Below the pieces are notes generated by a model that did not search any database, was not told the DNA's origin, and saw only the letters and a list, made by a program, of their open reading frames with translations. This document shows positions 63,917-64,000 of a stretch of DNA of 64,000 bases, in pieces; within the stretch, counting starts at the first letter, position 1, and each line of letters opens with the position of its first letter. Both the position numbers and the translations under genes were made by a program. Origin of the DNA: Lepidurus packardi (lineage: Eukaryota; Arthropoda; Branchiopoda; Notostraca; Triopsidae); assembly GCA_023053545.1 (NCBI GenBank), contig JAKZAN010000001.1, positions 3,368,565-3,432,564 of the forward strand. Direction: 5' to 3'.

Positions 63917-64000
63917 GCCAACACCCCATACATATACTCGGCTAGGAGGGGTCTCCCCCTTCGCGTGGAAGATGGTGTCATCGATCCGTCACGTAGTAAT

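Larger units (their letters stand above)
49428..64000. other. Region upstream of dpr exon 1, no supported gene
   Basis: About 14.5 kb with no ORF that carries a recognisable domain or a consistent splice chain. It includes one MITE copy (57535-57845) and several simple repeats, and is somewhat less AT-rich than the Stac/Trx part. It probably contains dpr 5' UTR exon(s), promoter or long first-intron DNA, but the start site cannot be placed. Two opposing ORFs at 60712-61084 sit in a GC-rich patch and are unassigned. Confidence 0.5.

Overview
This is animal nuclear DNA, most likely from an arthropod (insect or other pancrustacean). The three genes are split by GT-AG introns of up to about 7 kb, the intergenic and intronic DNA is rich in A/T tracts, microsatellites and small non-autonomous DNA transposons, and the proteins are of animal or arthropod type: a STAC-type adaptor, a cytosolic thioredoxin closest to insect Trx-2, and a Dpr-family two-Ig neuronal surface protein. 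There are no bacterial operons, no convincing tRNA or rRNA genes, and no CRISPR array. The exact species cannot be told from the sequence.

Layout. (1) 842-19020, plus strand: an 18-exon gene for an adaptor of about 1137 residues, with a Ser/Gln-rich N-terminus, an F-BAR-like helical region, a C1 zinc finger and two C-terminal SH3 domains (Stac-like). All intron phases match from the first ATG to the stop. A further 51-nt in-frame cassette exon candidate lies at 11567-11617. (2) 21264-34193, plus strand: a four-exon thioredoxin of 105 residues. A perfect antioxidant-response/Maf core sits about 160 bp upstream of its ATG. (3) 37178-49427, minus strand: a six-exon Dpr-family protein of 318 residues with a signal peptide, two Ig domains and a hydrophobic tail. 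It is convergent with the thioredoxin gene. (4) 49428-64000: no convincing exon was found. It probably holds 5' UTR exon(s), first-intron or promoter DNA of the dpr gene, since an acceptor-like CAG lies just before its ATG.

Mobile DNA. Three families of non-autonomous inverted-repeat elements can be delimited by their ends. A pogo/Tc1-mariner-like element with TA duplications lies in Stac intron 1 (4224-4766). An 810-bp hAT-like element with long inverted termini and a perfect 8-bp target duplication lies in a dpr intron (44491-45300). A MITE of about 312 bp is present twice (18003-18314 and 57535-57845), one copy having a perfect 9-bp target duplication. Trx intron 3 holds a GATA microsatellite and a roughly 295-bp tandem duplication. 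The Trx/dpr intergenic space holds a tandem pair of short units ending in GCGTACAG/CTGTACGC.

The genes do not form a pathway. The adaptor and the Dpr protein are expected in neurons or muscle (calcium-channel trafficking; synaptic recognition), while thioredoxin is a housekeeping redox protein. The most notable points are the F-BAR + C1 + 2xSH3 architecture of the Stac-like gene with its candidate cassette exon, the CncC/Nrf2-type site next to thioredoxin, and the newly delimited transposon families. Nothing resembling a wholly new biological system was seen.
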